DNA of 36,128 bases, from positions 1-36,128 of the forward strand of contig LRSR01012841.1 in assembly GCA_001579985.1 (NCBI GenBank). Direction: 5' to 3'. Of the stretch, positions 36,118 to 36,128 are shown in pieces. The stretch is from Hypsibius dujardini. Lineage: Eukaryota > Tardigrada > Eutardigrada > Parachela > Hypsibiidae. Made by a program: the position numbers and the translations under genes. The notes beneath the pieces are model-generated. The model was not told the DNA's origin and made no database searches. It saw nothing but the letters and a program-made list of their open reading frames with translations. Position 1 is the first letter of the stretch. Each line of letters begins with the position of its first letter.

Positions 36118-36128
36118 GTACGTGCTCG

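Overview
The window is nuclear DNA of an animal. The genes have multiple exons, GT-AG introns (many only 50-110 bp) and no operon structure. The recognisable proteins are metazoan regulatory and trafficking factors: gamma-synergin, a mitochondrial-type M17 leucine aminopeptidase, an ATF2-class bZIP factor, a D-type cyclin, Rabex-5 and p70 S6 kinase. The compact layout, short introns and heavy load of tetranucleotide repeats and foldback elements would suit a non-bilaterian animal such as a sponge. That placement is inference; nothing seen fixes the species. An assembly gap of 157 N lies at 25711-25867.

Layout, left to right: (1) minus strand, 119-1069, a gene running off the left edge and built from duplicated CC-module exons. 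(2) plus, 1663-5987, gamma-synergin, 10 exons. (3) minus, 6507-10198, leucine aminopeptidase, 9 exons. (4) plus, 10741-13059, ATF2-like zinc-finger/bZIP factor, 4 exons. (5) minus, 14360-23703, cyclin D, 5 exons, with introns of 5.9 and 2.0 kb full of CTGT/ACAG arrays. (6) minus, about 25542-26874, an unidentified gene broken by the gap. (7) plus, 28081-30674, Rabex-5, 5 exons. (8) minus, 30988-35174, S6 kinase, 17 exons including 16-nt and 12-nt microexons. (9) plus, 36081 onward, a possible first exon of another gene. Strands nearly alternate, so most neighbours share a divergent promoter region or converge tail to tail.

All six identified gene models were built by joining exons at GT-AG sites. 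Reading phase is kept across every junction. Family hallmarks support the models: the LAP metal and active-site residues have the same spacing as in bovine lens LAP, the S6K T-loop, turn and hydrophobic-motif sites fall at almost the human numbering, and the Rabex-5 catalytic Asp and Tyr are 41 residues apart as in human.

The genes do not form one pathway, although several belong to growth control (S6K, cyclin D, ATF) and endosomal or AP-1 trafficking (Rabex-5, synergin). Noncoding DNA holds at least five families of short foldback (MITE-like) elements, two of them present twice, plus many CAAT/ATTG and CTGT/ACAG arrays. I found no RNA gene, CRISPR array or viral gene, and no system that looks wholly new. 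The most notable points are the S6 kinase without its C-terminal autoinhibitory region, the ATF protein with a mixed domain make-up, the cyclin D with an acidic tail in place of the usual Thr degron, and the exon-duplicated gene at the left edge.
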